In this document: one piece after another, positions 17,222 to 25,215 of the stretch | How positions within the stretch are numbered: the first letter of the stretch is position 1 | Layout of the letters: every line of letters begins with the position of its first letter | NCBI GenBank assembly: GCA_943331105.2 | Contig: CALQKH020000007.1 | Coordinates: forward strand, 1 to 64,000 | Length of the DNA stretch: 64,000 nt | From: Akkermansia muciniphila | GTDB taxonomy: Bacteria; Pseudomonadota; Gammaproteobacteria; Burkholderiales; Burkholderiaceae_C | Reading direction: 5' to 3' | Program-made: the position numbers and the translations under genes | Notes under the pieces: generated by a model | Databases searched by the model: none | Seen by the model: the letters and a program-made list of their open reading frames with translations, nothing else | What the model was told of the DNA's origin: nothing

Positions 17222-18217
17222 TCACTTGCGCAGCTTGGCCAGCTCGGCCTGCAGCTCGGTCACGGTGGCGGCAATCGCCTCGCCGTGCTTGGCAATCACG
17301 GGCTTCATCTTGTCGCGCAAGATGGCCACTTCGGCCGGTGGCAAGCTGGTCACGAGCATGCCGTTTTTCTTCAGGTTCTCCAGCAAACTGGCCTCTTGGG
17401 CGCGCGCTTGGGTGCGCTGGAACTTGGAGGACTCGGCAGCCGCGTCGCTCACGATTTTCTTTTCAGCGGCAGACAAGGTGTCCCAAAACTTCTTGCTCAT
17501 CACGACCGACTGGGGGTTGTACTGGTGACCGGTCAGGGCCATGTGCTTTTGCACTTCAAACAGTTTGGCGCCGTTGATGGTGGCCACTGGGTTTTCCTGG
17601 CCGTCCACGGCTTTTTGTTCCAGCGCAGCGTACAGCTCGGGGAAGGGCAGCGGTGTGGGGTTGGCACCCAGCGCTTTGACCCAGTCCACGTTGATCGGGT
17701 TGGGGATCACACGCAGCTTCAGGCCTTCGATGTCCGACACCTTGTTGATGGCGCGGCGGCCGTTGGTCAGGTGGCGAAAGCCCAGCTCATAAAAGCCCAG
17801 TCCCACCAAGCCTTTTTCTTCCAGTCGGGCGTGCATTTTTTTGCCAAAAGCACCGTCCACCACCACATCGGCTTCTTGGCCGCTGGCGAACATGAAGGGG
17901 AAGTCAAACACGGAAAATTCACGCACTTGCGAGGCAAAGATGCCCGAGTTCATGGACGCCATCTCCAGCGTGCCGCCTTGCAGGGCCGACACGTTGGCCT
18001 GGTCGCTGCCCAGTGCACCACCGGGGAAGATGTTGACTTTGATCTTGCCGCCCGAGTTTTTCTCGACGATTTCCTTGAACTTCTCCATGCCCTGAACGAT
18101 GGGGTGACCCGCCGCATTCTGGTTGGCGAACTTGATGGTTTTGTCTTGCGCCGAAGCCACACCCACCGCCGCCAAAGCCACGGTCGCGATCAAGGATTTG
18201 ATGAATACACGTTTCAT
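17222..18217 (-). CDS. dctP: TRAP transporter periplasmic receptor DctP
   Basis: 331 aa. Signal peptide with cleavage at ASA-QD, then DctP-family features: IKFANQNAAGHPIVQGMEKFKEIVEKNSGGKIKV, PGGALGSDQANVSALQGGTLEMA, and the ligand-arginine region GLKLRVIPNPINVDWVKALGANPTPLPFPELYAALEQKAVDGQENPV. Binds an organic acid and delivers it to DctQM. The context (shikimate dehydrogenase and QuiC-like genes) points to shikimate, quinate or a related hydroaromatic acid; this is inference. Confidence 0.92.
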   Translation of the reverse strand: MKRVFIKSLIATVALAAVGVASAQDKTIKFANQNAAGHPIVQGMEKFKEIVEKNSGGKIKVNIFPGGALGSDQANVSALQGGTLEMASMNSGIFASQVREFSVFDFPFMFASGQEADVVVDGAFGKKMHARLEEKGLVGLGFYELGFRHLTNGRRAINKVSDIEGLKLRVIPNPINVDWVKALGANPTPLPFPELYAALEQKAVDGQENPVATINGAKLFEVQKHMALTGHQYNPQSVVMSKKFWDTLSAAEKKIVSDAAAESSKFQRTQARAQEASLLENLKKNGMLVTSLPPAEVAILRDKMKPVIAKHGEAIAATVTELQAELAKLRK

Positions 18218-18265
18218 GAGATGTCTCCAAAGTTAAAGTGAATCGGACGTACGCTTGTCATTTGT

Positions 18266-18303
18266 GGGGCTCGTCGTCTGGCGTACCCGGTCAGACGACC
18301 CCC
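18266..18303 (-). other. Intercistronic stem-loop between dctM and dctP
   Basis: GTCGTCTG (18273-18280) pairs with CAGACGAC (18292-18299), flanked by GGGG (18266-18269) and CCCC. There is no U tract, so it is more likely an mRNA processing or stabilising structure than a terminator. It could favour higher receptor than carrier levels. Confidence 0.5.
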
Positions 18304-18309
18304 GAAAAA

Positions 18310-19587
18310 TCAATAAAACCAGCGGGCTGGCACCATGACCAAGGCCGGGAAGAGCACCATGGCAAACATGATGGTGAACTGGGCGATCATGAACGGCATC
18401 ACGCCTCGGGTGACTTCGTCCATGCTGATTTTTCCAACACCCGCCACCGCGTTGAGCACCGTGCCCACGGGCGGTGTGATCAGGCCAATGGCGCAATTGA
18501 TGATGAACAGCACACCGAAATAAACCGGGTCGATGCCTGCGGCCTTGACCACCGGCATGAGCACCGGGGTCAACAGCAAGATGGTGGGCGTCATGTCGAG
18601 TGCGGTGCCCACCACAATGATGATCACCATGATGGTGAACATGAGCAAACGGGGGCTGTCGAGCAGGGGCTGCAAAATCTCGATCAATTGCGCTGGCAAG
18701 TTGGCCACGGTGATGAGCCAGGCCGACACCATGGCGGCGGCCACCAAGAACATCACCACCGCGCTGGTTTTGGCCGAGCTGACAAACAAGGGGTACAGGT
18801 CTTTGAGGCCCAACTCGCGGTAAACGAATGTGGAAATGAACAAGGCATAGACGGCCGCCACCACCGCCGCTTCGGTGGGGGTGAACACGCCGAACTTCAG
18901 GCCCAACACCACGATGAGCGGCATGACCAGCGCCCAAGTGGCCTCGCGCATCGCCACCAGGACCTCGCCCAAGGATTTGCGTGGCGGCACCTGCACCATC
19001 TCACGACGCGCCAACCACCACCAAGTGACCCACAGTGCAGCTCCCAGCATGATGCCGGGCACGATGCCAGCCATGAACAGCTTGGAGATAGATACATTGC
19101 CCGCCACCCCAAAGATCACGAACCCGATGCTGGGGGGAATGACCGGGGCGATGATGCTGGCCGACGCGATCAAGCCCGCCGAGCGAGCCCGGTCATGGCC
19201 AGCGGCCACCATCATCGGCAAAAGCAGGGCCGACAGCGCTGCCGCATCGGCCACGGCCGAGCCCGACAGGGCCGCCATGATCACGGCCGCCATGATGGTC
19301 ACATAGCCCAGGCCACCTTTGATGTGGCCCACGCAGGCCATCGCAAAGTTCACGATACGGCGCGACAAGCCGCCTGCGTTCATGATCTCGCCCGCCAGCA
19401 TGAAAAACGGTACGGCCAGCAAAGGGAAGCTGTTGGCGCCTTCGAGCAGGTTTTGCGCGAGGATCTGGGCATCGAACATGTTCAGGTGCCACATCAGCGC
19501 CACGCCGCAAACCATCAGCGCAAAAGCGATCGGAATGCCAATGGCCATGGCGCCCAGCAAGGAAAAAATAAAAACAGCGATCGTCAT
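18310..19587 (-). CDS. dctM: TRAP transporter large permease DctM
   Basis: 425 aa, about 12 membrane segments. DctM motifs include PFFMLAGEIMNAGGLSRRIVNFA, GGLGYVTIMAAVIMAALSGSAVADAAALSALLLPMM, and VIPPSIGFVIFGVAGNVSISKLFMAGIVPGIML. The ATG at 19587 has AGGA about eight bases upstream; a TTG extension to 19608 is less likely. Carries the sodium-coupled transport path with DctQ. Confidence 0.92.
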   Translation of the reverse strand: MTIAVFIFSLLGAMAIGIPIAFALMVCGVALMWHLNMFDAQILAQNLLEGANSFPLLAVPFFMLAGEIMNAGGLSRRIVNFAMACVGHIKGGLGYVTIMAAVIMAALSGSAVADAAALSALLLPMMVAAGHDRARSAGLIASASIIAPVIPPSIGFVIFGVAGNVSISKLFMAGIVPGIMLGAALWVTWWWLARREMVQVPPRKSLGEVLVAMREATWALVMPLIVVLGLKFGVFTPTEAAVVAAVYALFISTFVYRELGLKDLYPLFVSSAKTSAVVMFLVAAAMVSAWLITVANLPAQLIEILQPLLDSPRLLMFTIMVIIIVVGTALDMTPTILLLTPVLMPVVKAAGIDPVYFGVLFIINCAIGLITPPVGTVLNAVAGVGKISMDEVTRGVMPFMIAQFTIMFAMVLFPALVMVPARWFY

Positions 19588-19604
19588 GTGCGTGTCCTGT
19601 GCCT

Positions 19605-20144
19605 TCAATCTTTGCCGTGGCTGTTGTGGGGTACCGATTCGGACTCTTGCACCATGACCAGGTCTTCATCGCGCACTTGACCGGTGAGCAAGCGAAACAA
19701 GTCGGTCAGCAATATCAAACCACCCAAGACCGCAAACACCACGCCAGGGGCGTACACCCAAGCCATAGACACTTCCATCACTGCGCTGGTGCTGCCCAGG
19801 TTGATGACGGTTTGTTGGTAGGCGCCTTTGAACAGCAGCCAGCAGATGAAGAGCATGGTGAGGTAAGACAAACCCAAGCAACACTTTTTGCCCAGCGGGC
19901 CCAAGCGGCTCAACAACATGTCGGTGCCCAGGTGTCCATGTTCTCTGAGGGCCACCACCGCGCCCATGAAGGTCATCCAGACGAACAACCAGCGCGACAA
20001 TTCTTCAGACAAGGTGATGCCCGAGTTGAACCCGTAGCGCATGACCACATTGCCAAACACCAACACCACCATCACGGCCAGACACAGGGCGATGACAACG
20101 CTCAGGAATTTGCAAAAACCATCAATGAATTTTTGAACCAACAC
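19605..20144 (-). CDS. dctQ: TRAP transporter small permease DctQ
   Basis: 179 aa with four membrane helices. The DctQ pattern NVVMRYGFNSGITLSEELSRWLFVWMTFMGAVVALREHGHLGTDML is clear. Start is a non-ATG codon: GTG at 20144, or more likely TTG at 20141, which has GGAG five bases upstream. First structural gene of the TRAP operon. Confidence 0.88.
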   Translation of the reverse strand: MLVQKFIDGFCKFLSVVIALCLAVMVVLVFGNVVMRYGFNSGITLSEELSRWLFVWMTFMGAVVALREHGHLGTDMLLSRLGPLGKKCCLGLSYLTMLFICWLLFKGAYQQTVINLGSTSAVMEVSMAWVYAPGVVFAVLGGLILLTDLFRLLTGQVRDEDLVMVQESESVPHNSHGKD

Positions 20145-20240
20145 ACGTCTCCGATTCAGGACTCTCGATAATGTACGAACTGGTTAGTTTTTCAGGGATT
20201 GGTGATTACCCTAGGTTTTGACGTTATGACGGGCTAACTG

Positions 20241-20933
20241 TTATGCCGTAACGGAATGACTGACAAAGCGCAGGATCAGTTCCACCACATGCTCGCGCTT
20301 GAGGGTCTGGGCCTTGGTGGGGCTGGCTTTGTCCTGAAAAATCACGCCAAAGGTGTGGCGGTTGGAGACGTTAAAAAACGTGAAGGCCGAAATGGCCGAG
20401 TGGATGTCCACTGGCTCTAGCCCTGGGCGAAACACGCCGTCCTGCACCCCACGCTCGTACACATCGCGCACAGCGCGAATGGCCGTGGAGTTGAGCTGCT
20501 GGATGTTGTTGCTTTGACGCAGGTAGTCGCCGCGCTGGATGTTCTCGTTCATCACCAGGCGGATGAAGTCCTCGTTGTCGCGGTGGTGGTCATACGTGAA
20601 CTCGACCAATTTTTGTAAGGCCGCCAGCGGCGGCAGATCGCCCAAGTGCAGATCCGACTCAATGGCCCGCATGCGGCGGTAAGCCTCTTCGAGCACGGCC
20701 AGGTAAAGCCCGTCCTTGCTGCCGAAGTAGTAATAGATCATGCGCTTGCTGGTGCGCGTGGCTGCCGCAATCGCGTCGATCCTCGCCCCCGTGAGCCCCT
20801 TGTCAGCAAACTCGTGCGTGGCCACGGCCAGGATCTCGGCCATGGTGCGCGCCGGGTCGTTGGTGCGGCCGGTCTCTTTGGCTGCCGCTGGAGCGGCTAA
20901 AGGATCGATGGTGACGGGGTGGCTGGGTTCCAT
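20241..20933 (-). CDS. TetR-family transcriptional regulator
   Basis: 230 aa from ATG 20933. The helix-turn-helix lies at about residues 30-75 (AEILAVATHEFADKGLTGARIDAIAAATRTSKRMIYYYFGSKDGLYLAVL), followed by a helical ligand domain. The region upstream stays open for another 80 codons but looks non-coding. Located just upstream of and co-oriented with the TRAP/shikimate genes, it is the obvious candidate to control them, with shikimate, dehydroshikimate or protocatechuate as possible effectors (inference). Confidence 0.88.
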   Translation of the reverse strand: MEPSHPVTIDPLAAPAAAKETGRTNDPARTMAEILAVATHEFADKGLTGARIDAIAAATRTSKRMIYYYFGSKDGLYLAVLEEAYRRMRAIESDLHLGDLPPLAALQKLVEFTYDHHRDNEDFIRLVMNENIQRGDYLRQSNNIQQLNSTAIRAVRDVYERGVQDGVFRPGLEPVDIHSAISAFTFFNVSNRHTFGVIFQDKASPTKAQTLKREHVVELILRFVSHSVTA

Positions 20934-21072
20934 AAACTTTGCAACAGTCTGGGTAGCGCTGACGCAGCGCCGGATGCCAACGTACCCGCTGGACAAGCGC
21001 GAAGTATAGGACGCCCCTGCAAGCGCCAACCTCGTGGCGCTTGAGGGGACTGCTCTAGATTGTTGCCCTCGT

Positions 21073-22443
21073 TCAGCGCGGCGCGATGCGGCTGGCCAGA
21101 GGGCGAGGCGTGTAAGCGGTGTCAAACCGGCACTCAGCCGCTTGCGCAGGCCGCAAGGCTGGGCATCGCGCGGCAATACCGCCAGGTGTGGGCTTGGTGC
21201 CTTGGTTGACCCATGTCAAGAGCGCCTCAAACAGCGGTGGGTAAATCGCATCGCCCAGATAGCTGTGCTCTGAGGAGTTCACATACGTTTGCACCAGGCG
21301 CGCGCCGTTGCCAGACGCTTCCATGCGTTGGCGAAGGGTGTCGCTGCCCTCGACAAAGACGGTGGAGTCGCCGATGCCGTGGGTGGTCAAGACCGGCACT
21401 TTGAAACGGCCTTGGTGGTTCACGTCGGCATCAAACCTGGCGCTTGCCTTGGCATCGGCCTTGAAGCGAAGCACTTCGGCATTCAAGGCCGCATCGTTGG
21501 CGGAGCCACTGTAGTTGACGGTGTCATTGCCGAAGGGACTGGCCCCGCCGCTTTTTTCAACCACATCGCGCAAGGTGAAGGTGCCCCAGTTGACATGGCC
21601 CACGATCGAGTTTTCTGGGATTTTCAAGACATAGACGATGGTTTTAATTTTTTGGGCTTCCTCGGCCGTGCGTTGTGCTGCTGGTTTGCGCAAGCCCAGA
21701 CAAGCGTTGACCCGATTGGCCAATTCGGCGGCGGTCATTTTGCTGTCGGCAGGCAAGCCCAAAGACAAGGGGTACTGCGGCTCATCGGGCCGGGGATGGT
21801 TGCGGCACAGGTGCTGGTAGATGGCACGCAAGTCCAAACGGAAATCGTAGGTGGTGGGTCCGGCCACCACGCCGCTGGTCAGCAAAATGCCTTCCCATGA
21901 TTTGGGGTAAAGCTCAGCCGCCCGGGTGGCCACCATGGCGCCCCAAGATTGCCCGTGCAACAAAGTGCGTTGGGGCTTGGCCACATGGTCCACAAAGATG
22001 CGGCGGACACGCTCGGTGTCTTCGGCCGCCGTGGTCACGGCAAAGCCGCCTTGCCTGAACACCGACCCCGCCCAAGCATGGCCTTCTGTCAGGGTGATGG
22101 CCCAGCGCTTGATGTCTTCATCAGCCCGTGACGCTTTGGGTTCACCCAGTGCAGGGCCGCCATGGGCGTGCACCACCAGCACACCGCTCCATTTGGCGGG
22201 CGTGGCGATCAAATAATGCGAGCCCGCCGAGTCTTGCCCCCGCAAACACTCTGTGCCCGCAGGAACGCCCTCAGGACAGGCCACTTTGGCTGGAGGGGCT
22301 TCTTTGGGCAGGCTGACGCAACCCGTCAATAACATGAGGCCTGCAATGGACAGGCCGAGTTGAATGGCGTGTTTTGCTGGGAAGTGCGATACAGACTGCG
22401 CGGCAGCTTGTAGGGTGCGGGCAGAGAAAAAAGCTGGGTGCAT
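21073..22443 (-). CDS. Alpha/beta-hydrolase lipoprotein
   Basis: About 456 aa. Lipoprotein signal with lipobox LLTGC. Serine-hydrolase triad candidates are Ser in GQSWGAM, Asp in THGIGDSTVF, and His in SSEHSYLGD, plus the oxyanion-type HAHGGP. The ATG at 22443 has AGGA about eight bases upstream; an in-frame ATG at 22452 directly abuts that site. It resembles secreted proline-iminopeptidase/esterase-like hydrolases, anchored to a membrane facing the periplasm. Substrate unknown. Confidence 0.78.
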   Translation of the reverse strand: MHPAFFSARTLQAAAQSVSHFPAKHAIQLGLSIAGLMLLTGCVSLPKEAPPAKVACPEGVPAGTECLRGQDSAGSHYLIATPAKWSGVLVVHAHGGPALGEPKASRADEDIKRWAITLTEGHAWAGSVFRQGGFAVTTAAEDTERVRRIFVDHVAKPQRTLLHGQSWGAMVATRAAELYPKSWEGILLTSGVVAGPTTYDFRLDLRAIYQHLCRNHPRPDEPQYPLSLGLPADSKMTAAELANRVNACLGLRKPAAQRTAEEAQKIKTIVYVLKIPENSIVGHVNWGTFTLRDVVEKSGGASPFGNDTVNYSGSANDAALNAEVLRFKADAKASARFDADVNHQGRFKVPVLTTHGIGDSTVFVEGSDTLRQRMEASGNGARLVQTYVNSSEHSYLGDAIYPPLFEALLTWVNQGTKPTPGGIAARCPALRPAQAAECRFDTAYTPRPLASRIAPR

Positions 22444-22553
22444 GTTGAACATCCTATGGACGTTTCAATCTATCAGCCGCTGCCTTGAGCGTCACCCGCG
22501 TTATCCCTTGTCGTTGAATAGATTCAGTCGCTGCAGAGACAGCGTTCAAGCGT

Positions 22554-22590
22554 AAAAAAAACCCACCGCGTTGTCACGGTGGGTTTTTGA
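22554..22590 (-). terminator. Intrinsic terminator of the second porin gene, probably bidirectional
   Basis: ACCCACCG (22561-22568) and CGGTGGGT (22577-22584) form an 8-bp stem with T runs on both strands. It is a close copy of the terminator at 186-220, in opposite orientation. Confidence 0.9.
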
Positions 22591-22605
22591 TTTTCTAAAC
22601 CTCAA

Positions 22606-22619
22606 CTGGCTTGCGCCAG
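22606..22619 (-). other. 3' UTR hairpin with GCAA tetraloop after the second porin
   Basis: On the minus strand CTGGC-GCAA-GCCAG, identical to 155-168 after the first porin and at similar distance from stop codon and terminator. Function unknown. Confidence 0.6.
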
Positions 22620-22626
22620 TGTGTGA

Positions 22627-23676
22627 TTAGAAAGTGTGGCGAACACCGATAGCAGTGGTATTGATCTTGCCACCTTCAAGCGCATTGGTAGCTGCAGAGG
22701 CTGCGCGGCCAGTGTCGAAGTTTTCGTAGGCGGCGTAAACTGCAGAGCGCTTGCTCAGAGCGTATTCAGCACGTAAACCAGTCACTTTGCGTGTGATCGC
22801 ACCAATGTCCTGCTTTGCGTAGCTACCATTCAGGGTGATAACACCCATCACATGGCGCAGACCAAAACGGGTACCGTCGGTCGCTTGGTTTGCGTTAATT
22901 GCGCCCAGTGGGAACAAGCCTGCAGCAGATGCAGCGGCACCGATGGTGTCACCCTTGTTCCAACCAGCAAACAGGGTCGTGCTGCCGATCGCGTAGTTGA
23001 CGCCAATGGTCTGGAAACTGGATTTTGCGGTGTTGACAGGCACAACGGTCGCCGTGACCAAGTTGGTTGTACCGTCAGAGCTGATGTTGGCGAAGGCAAC
23101 AGTCAGGGGGCCTTTGGCGTAACGCAGACCCACTTCAGTTACTTGACGCTGGTTGGGGATGCCTGCAAAAGAATCGGCGGTAGTGTTGTCAGCACCAGGA
23201 GCATACTGAACGGCTGCAGTGAAGCCATTCATTGCTTTAGTGTCGTAACGAACGGAACGTGCGTGACGAGTAGCCATGCCCACGCCAGCGTTTGTCAGGC
23301 CATAGCCACCACCTACAGCGGTACCCAATGGAGAAGCAGCGCCGAAGGCGTCAAGTGATGGAGTATTGACGCGACCAAGTTTGACAGCACCGAACCCGCC
23401 GCTGAGTTCAACAAACGTTTGGTGAGTAGCAATGCTGCCGCCATCAACCAGAATAGCGCGGGGATCAAGCTCGACGCGAGCAGTTGCGCGCAAGCCACCG
23501 CCCAGATCTTCAGAAGAAACGAAGTTGATAGCAGAGGTAGAAGAACCGTTGTAGCTTGAGTTAAGAGTCTGGTTCTTAACAACCGAGCTGCCACCACCCA
23601 CGTTCATGTAAGCGATGTCAGCTGTACCAGTGATGCTGACGGACGACTGTGCGAAAGCGGTGCCAGTGGCTGCCAA
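22627..23676 (-). CDS. Gram-negative porin with a damaged or missing start
   Basis: The body is a full-length trimeric porin: mature N-terminus QSSVSITGTADIAYMNV, internal FVSSEDLGGGLRATARVELDP, FVELSGGFGAVKLGR, C-terminal VRHTF. The signal peptide frame reads back as VAALATLAATGTAFAQ with no ATG; only TTG at 23676 is in frame, leaving too short a leader. An ATG at 23705 begins MSK and would join the porin frame if the A5 run at 23696-23700 (minus strand) had one more A. As it stands that frame stops at once. So there is a frameshift, a rearranged 5' end, or a sequence error. No clear ribosome site. Confidence 0.8.
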   Translation of the reverse strand: MAATGTAFAQSSVSITGTADIAYMNVGGGSSVVKNQTLNSSYNGSSTSAINFVSSEDLGGGLRATARVELDPRAILVDGGSIATHQTFVELSGGFGAVKLGRVNTPSLDAFGAASPLGTAVGGGYGLTNAGVGMATRHARSVRYDTKAMNGFTAAVQYAPGADNTTADSFAGIPNQRQVTEVGLRYAKGPLTVAFANISSDGTTNLVTATVVPVNTAKSSFQTIGVNYAIGSTTLFAGWNKGDTIGAAASAAGLFPLGAINANQATDGTRFGLRHVMGVITLNGSYAKQDIGAITRKVTGLRAEYALSKRSAVYAAYENFDTGRAASAATNALEGGKINTTAIGVRHTF

Positions 23677-23698
23677 TGTAGCCAGAGCAGCTACATTT

Positions 23699-23729
23699 TT
23701 GACATTATTTGAGAATAAAGAGTTATTAT
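23699..23729 (+). promoter_or_regulatory. Candidate sigma-70 promoter of the recombinase gene
   Basis: TTGACA (23699-23704) and TATTAT (23724-23729) are separated by 19 bases (18 if TTATTA is used). The -35 is a perfect consensus and lies over the damaged porin start. Inverted heptamers TGACATT (23700-23706) and AATGTCA (23733-23739) flank the -10 region and could be a regulator site. Confidence 0.45.
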
Positions 23730-23761
23730 GTGAATGTCATTCTATTTTTTTATAGCTTCTC

Positions 23762-25108
23762 ATGACCGTCCGCCCTCTCTTCGGTTTCTTGTGCGCAAGC
23801 CTTGACGACTTCTTGGTAAAACCCTTGAACATCGTAGGGGAATCGGGTGCATCTGCCGTGGCCATTTTGGATGCCAATCAGCCGGTGTTTTATGTGGTCA
23901 GTCCTGATGCATGGCGGGAGATGTCGAGGGGACAGAGGGGGTCAACTCAAAACATTAAAAACAATAAATTTGAAGACGAGGAGGGGTCTGATGGTTTGGA
24001 CGACGCCCCTTCGACCCCACATCGGTCCAAAAGCCATCCGCGCAAGCGATCGGTCATGACCGATTCGGTCATGACGCAAGGGGCGATGCGCTCAAATAAC
24101 TTCGATGTATTGGCCGATCAGTTGATTGCGCAAGAAAACCAGCGCGTCCAACGCGGCGAGTTGAGTGCGGCTTCGGTGGGTATTTTGAAAAACCGCCTCG
24201 ACGCCCATGTGTTGCCGTATTTCAAATACATTCCGCCCTCTCAGGTCACGCCGGTGATGATGGACGCGTTTGTCAAGCGCTTGACAGACGCCCATTTGAG
24301 TTCGACCACGGTGTCGCAATACCTGGTGGTGGTGCGCAAACTGCTCAAGCTGGCCATTCGCCACGGTTTTTTGCGTGAAGTGCCCGAGTTGCCCACGATC
24401 AAGGTGGCCAACCGGCCCCGCTCCATGCTGAGTCTGAAGGAGTATGCGGCTGTGGTGCGCACCGCGCACCGCCTGGCCCGCCACGGTGACAAGGCCCCCG
24501 AGGTCAAGGCCTCTGCCGGTCACCGCGAGCGTTTTTGGGTGCAGCCGCGCAACCTGAGTTTGCCACCCGACATGGCTTGGGCCATTCGCTTCATGGTCAA
24601 CAGTTTTGTGCGTCCCGGTGATTTGCGCCAACTCAAGCACAAGCATGTGCAGGTGGTGCGGGGCAGCAGTGTGTATTTGCGCATGACCTTGCCGCAGACC
24701 AAGCGCCACGACGCGCCCATGGTGACATTGCGCCCGGCGGTGCAGGTCTATGAGGCTGCACTGGCGCAGGCGCAGCGCGATGGCCGTGGCGGGCCAGAAG
24801 ACTACGTGTTTTTGCCCGCCGAGACGGATCGCAATTACGCCTTGGCCGTGTTGGGTTTTTGGTTCAAATGGGTGATGCGCGAGGCGGGTGTGGCCCCAGA
24901 AGATGCGATGGGCCGTTTGCGCACGCTGTATTGTTTGCGGCACACGTCCATCATGTTTCGGCTGCTTTATGGCCAGGGCATCGACATGCTGACATTGGCC
25001 CGCAACGCCAGAACATCGGTGCAGATGATCGAGCGTTTTTATGCGTCAGCGCTCGACGGCGAGATGAACGTGGCCATGCTGCAAAGCCGGCGCACGTCCA
25101 AAAGCTGA
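23762..25108 (+). CDS. Tyrosine recombinase/integrase with a Phd/YefM-like N-terminal segment
   Basis: 448 aa. Residues about 1-55 read like a Phd/StbD antitoxin (SAVAILDANQPVFYVVSPDAWREM). A charged linker (about 56-105) follows, then a core-binding domain (115-205) and a catalytic domain. Catalytic candidates are R284 (VRPGDLRQL), K314 (PQTKRH), R393/H394 (YCLRHT) and Y427 (IERFY). Box II has Y390 where H is usual, and the second His/Trp position is in NARTSVQMIE, a pattern known in some integrase subfamilies. The neighbouring gene is a porin with a broken start; no other mobile genes were found. Confidence 0.82.
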   Translation: MTVRPLFGFLCASLDDFLVKPLNIVGESGASAVAILDANQPVFYVVSPDAWREMSRGQRGSTQNIKNNKFEDEEGSDGLDDAPSTPHRSKSHPRKRSVMTDSVMTQGAMRSNNFDVLADQLIAQENQRVQRGELSAASVGILKNRLDAHVLPYFKYIPPSQVTPVMMDAFVKRLTDAHLSSTTVSQYLVVVRKLLKLAIRHGFLREVPELPTIKVANRPRSMLSLKEYAAVVRTAHRLARHGDKAPEVKASAGHRERFWVQPRNLSLPPDMAWAIRFMVNSFVRPGDLRQLKHKHVQVVRGSSVYLRMTLPQTKRHDAPMVTLRPAVQVYEAALAQAQRDGRGGPEDYVFLPAETDRNYALAVLGFWFKWVMREAGVAPEDAMGRLRTLYCLRHTSIMFRLLYGQGIDMLTLARNARTSVQMIERFYASALDGEMNVAMLQSRRTSKS

Positions 25109-25131
25109 GGTGTGAGTGAGGCAGCACCCTC

Positions 25132-25164
25132 AAAAAAACCCCTGCAAGCTGCCCTGCAGGGGTT
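25132..25164 (-). terminator. Terminator between the recombinase gene and the convergent Bug receptor gene
   Basis: AACCCCTGCA (25137-25146) pairs perfectly with TGCAGGGGTT (25155-25164). On the minus strand the stem is followed by seven T (25138-25132), so it mainly ends the minus-strand Bug/Tct transcript. Confidence 0.85.
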
Positions 25165-25215
25165 GATTGGGGGCGAGGGCTGCTGGCCTCGATAGAAGAC
25201 CAGGCCGCGCAGGCT

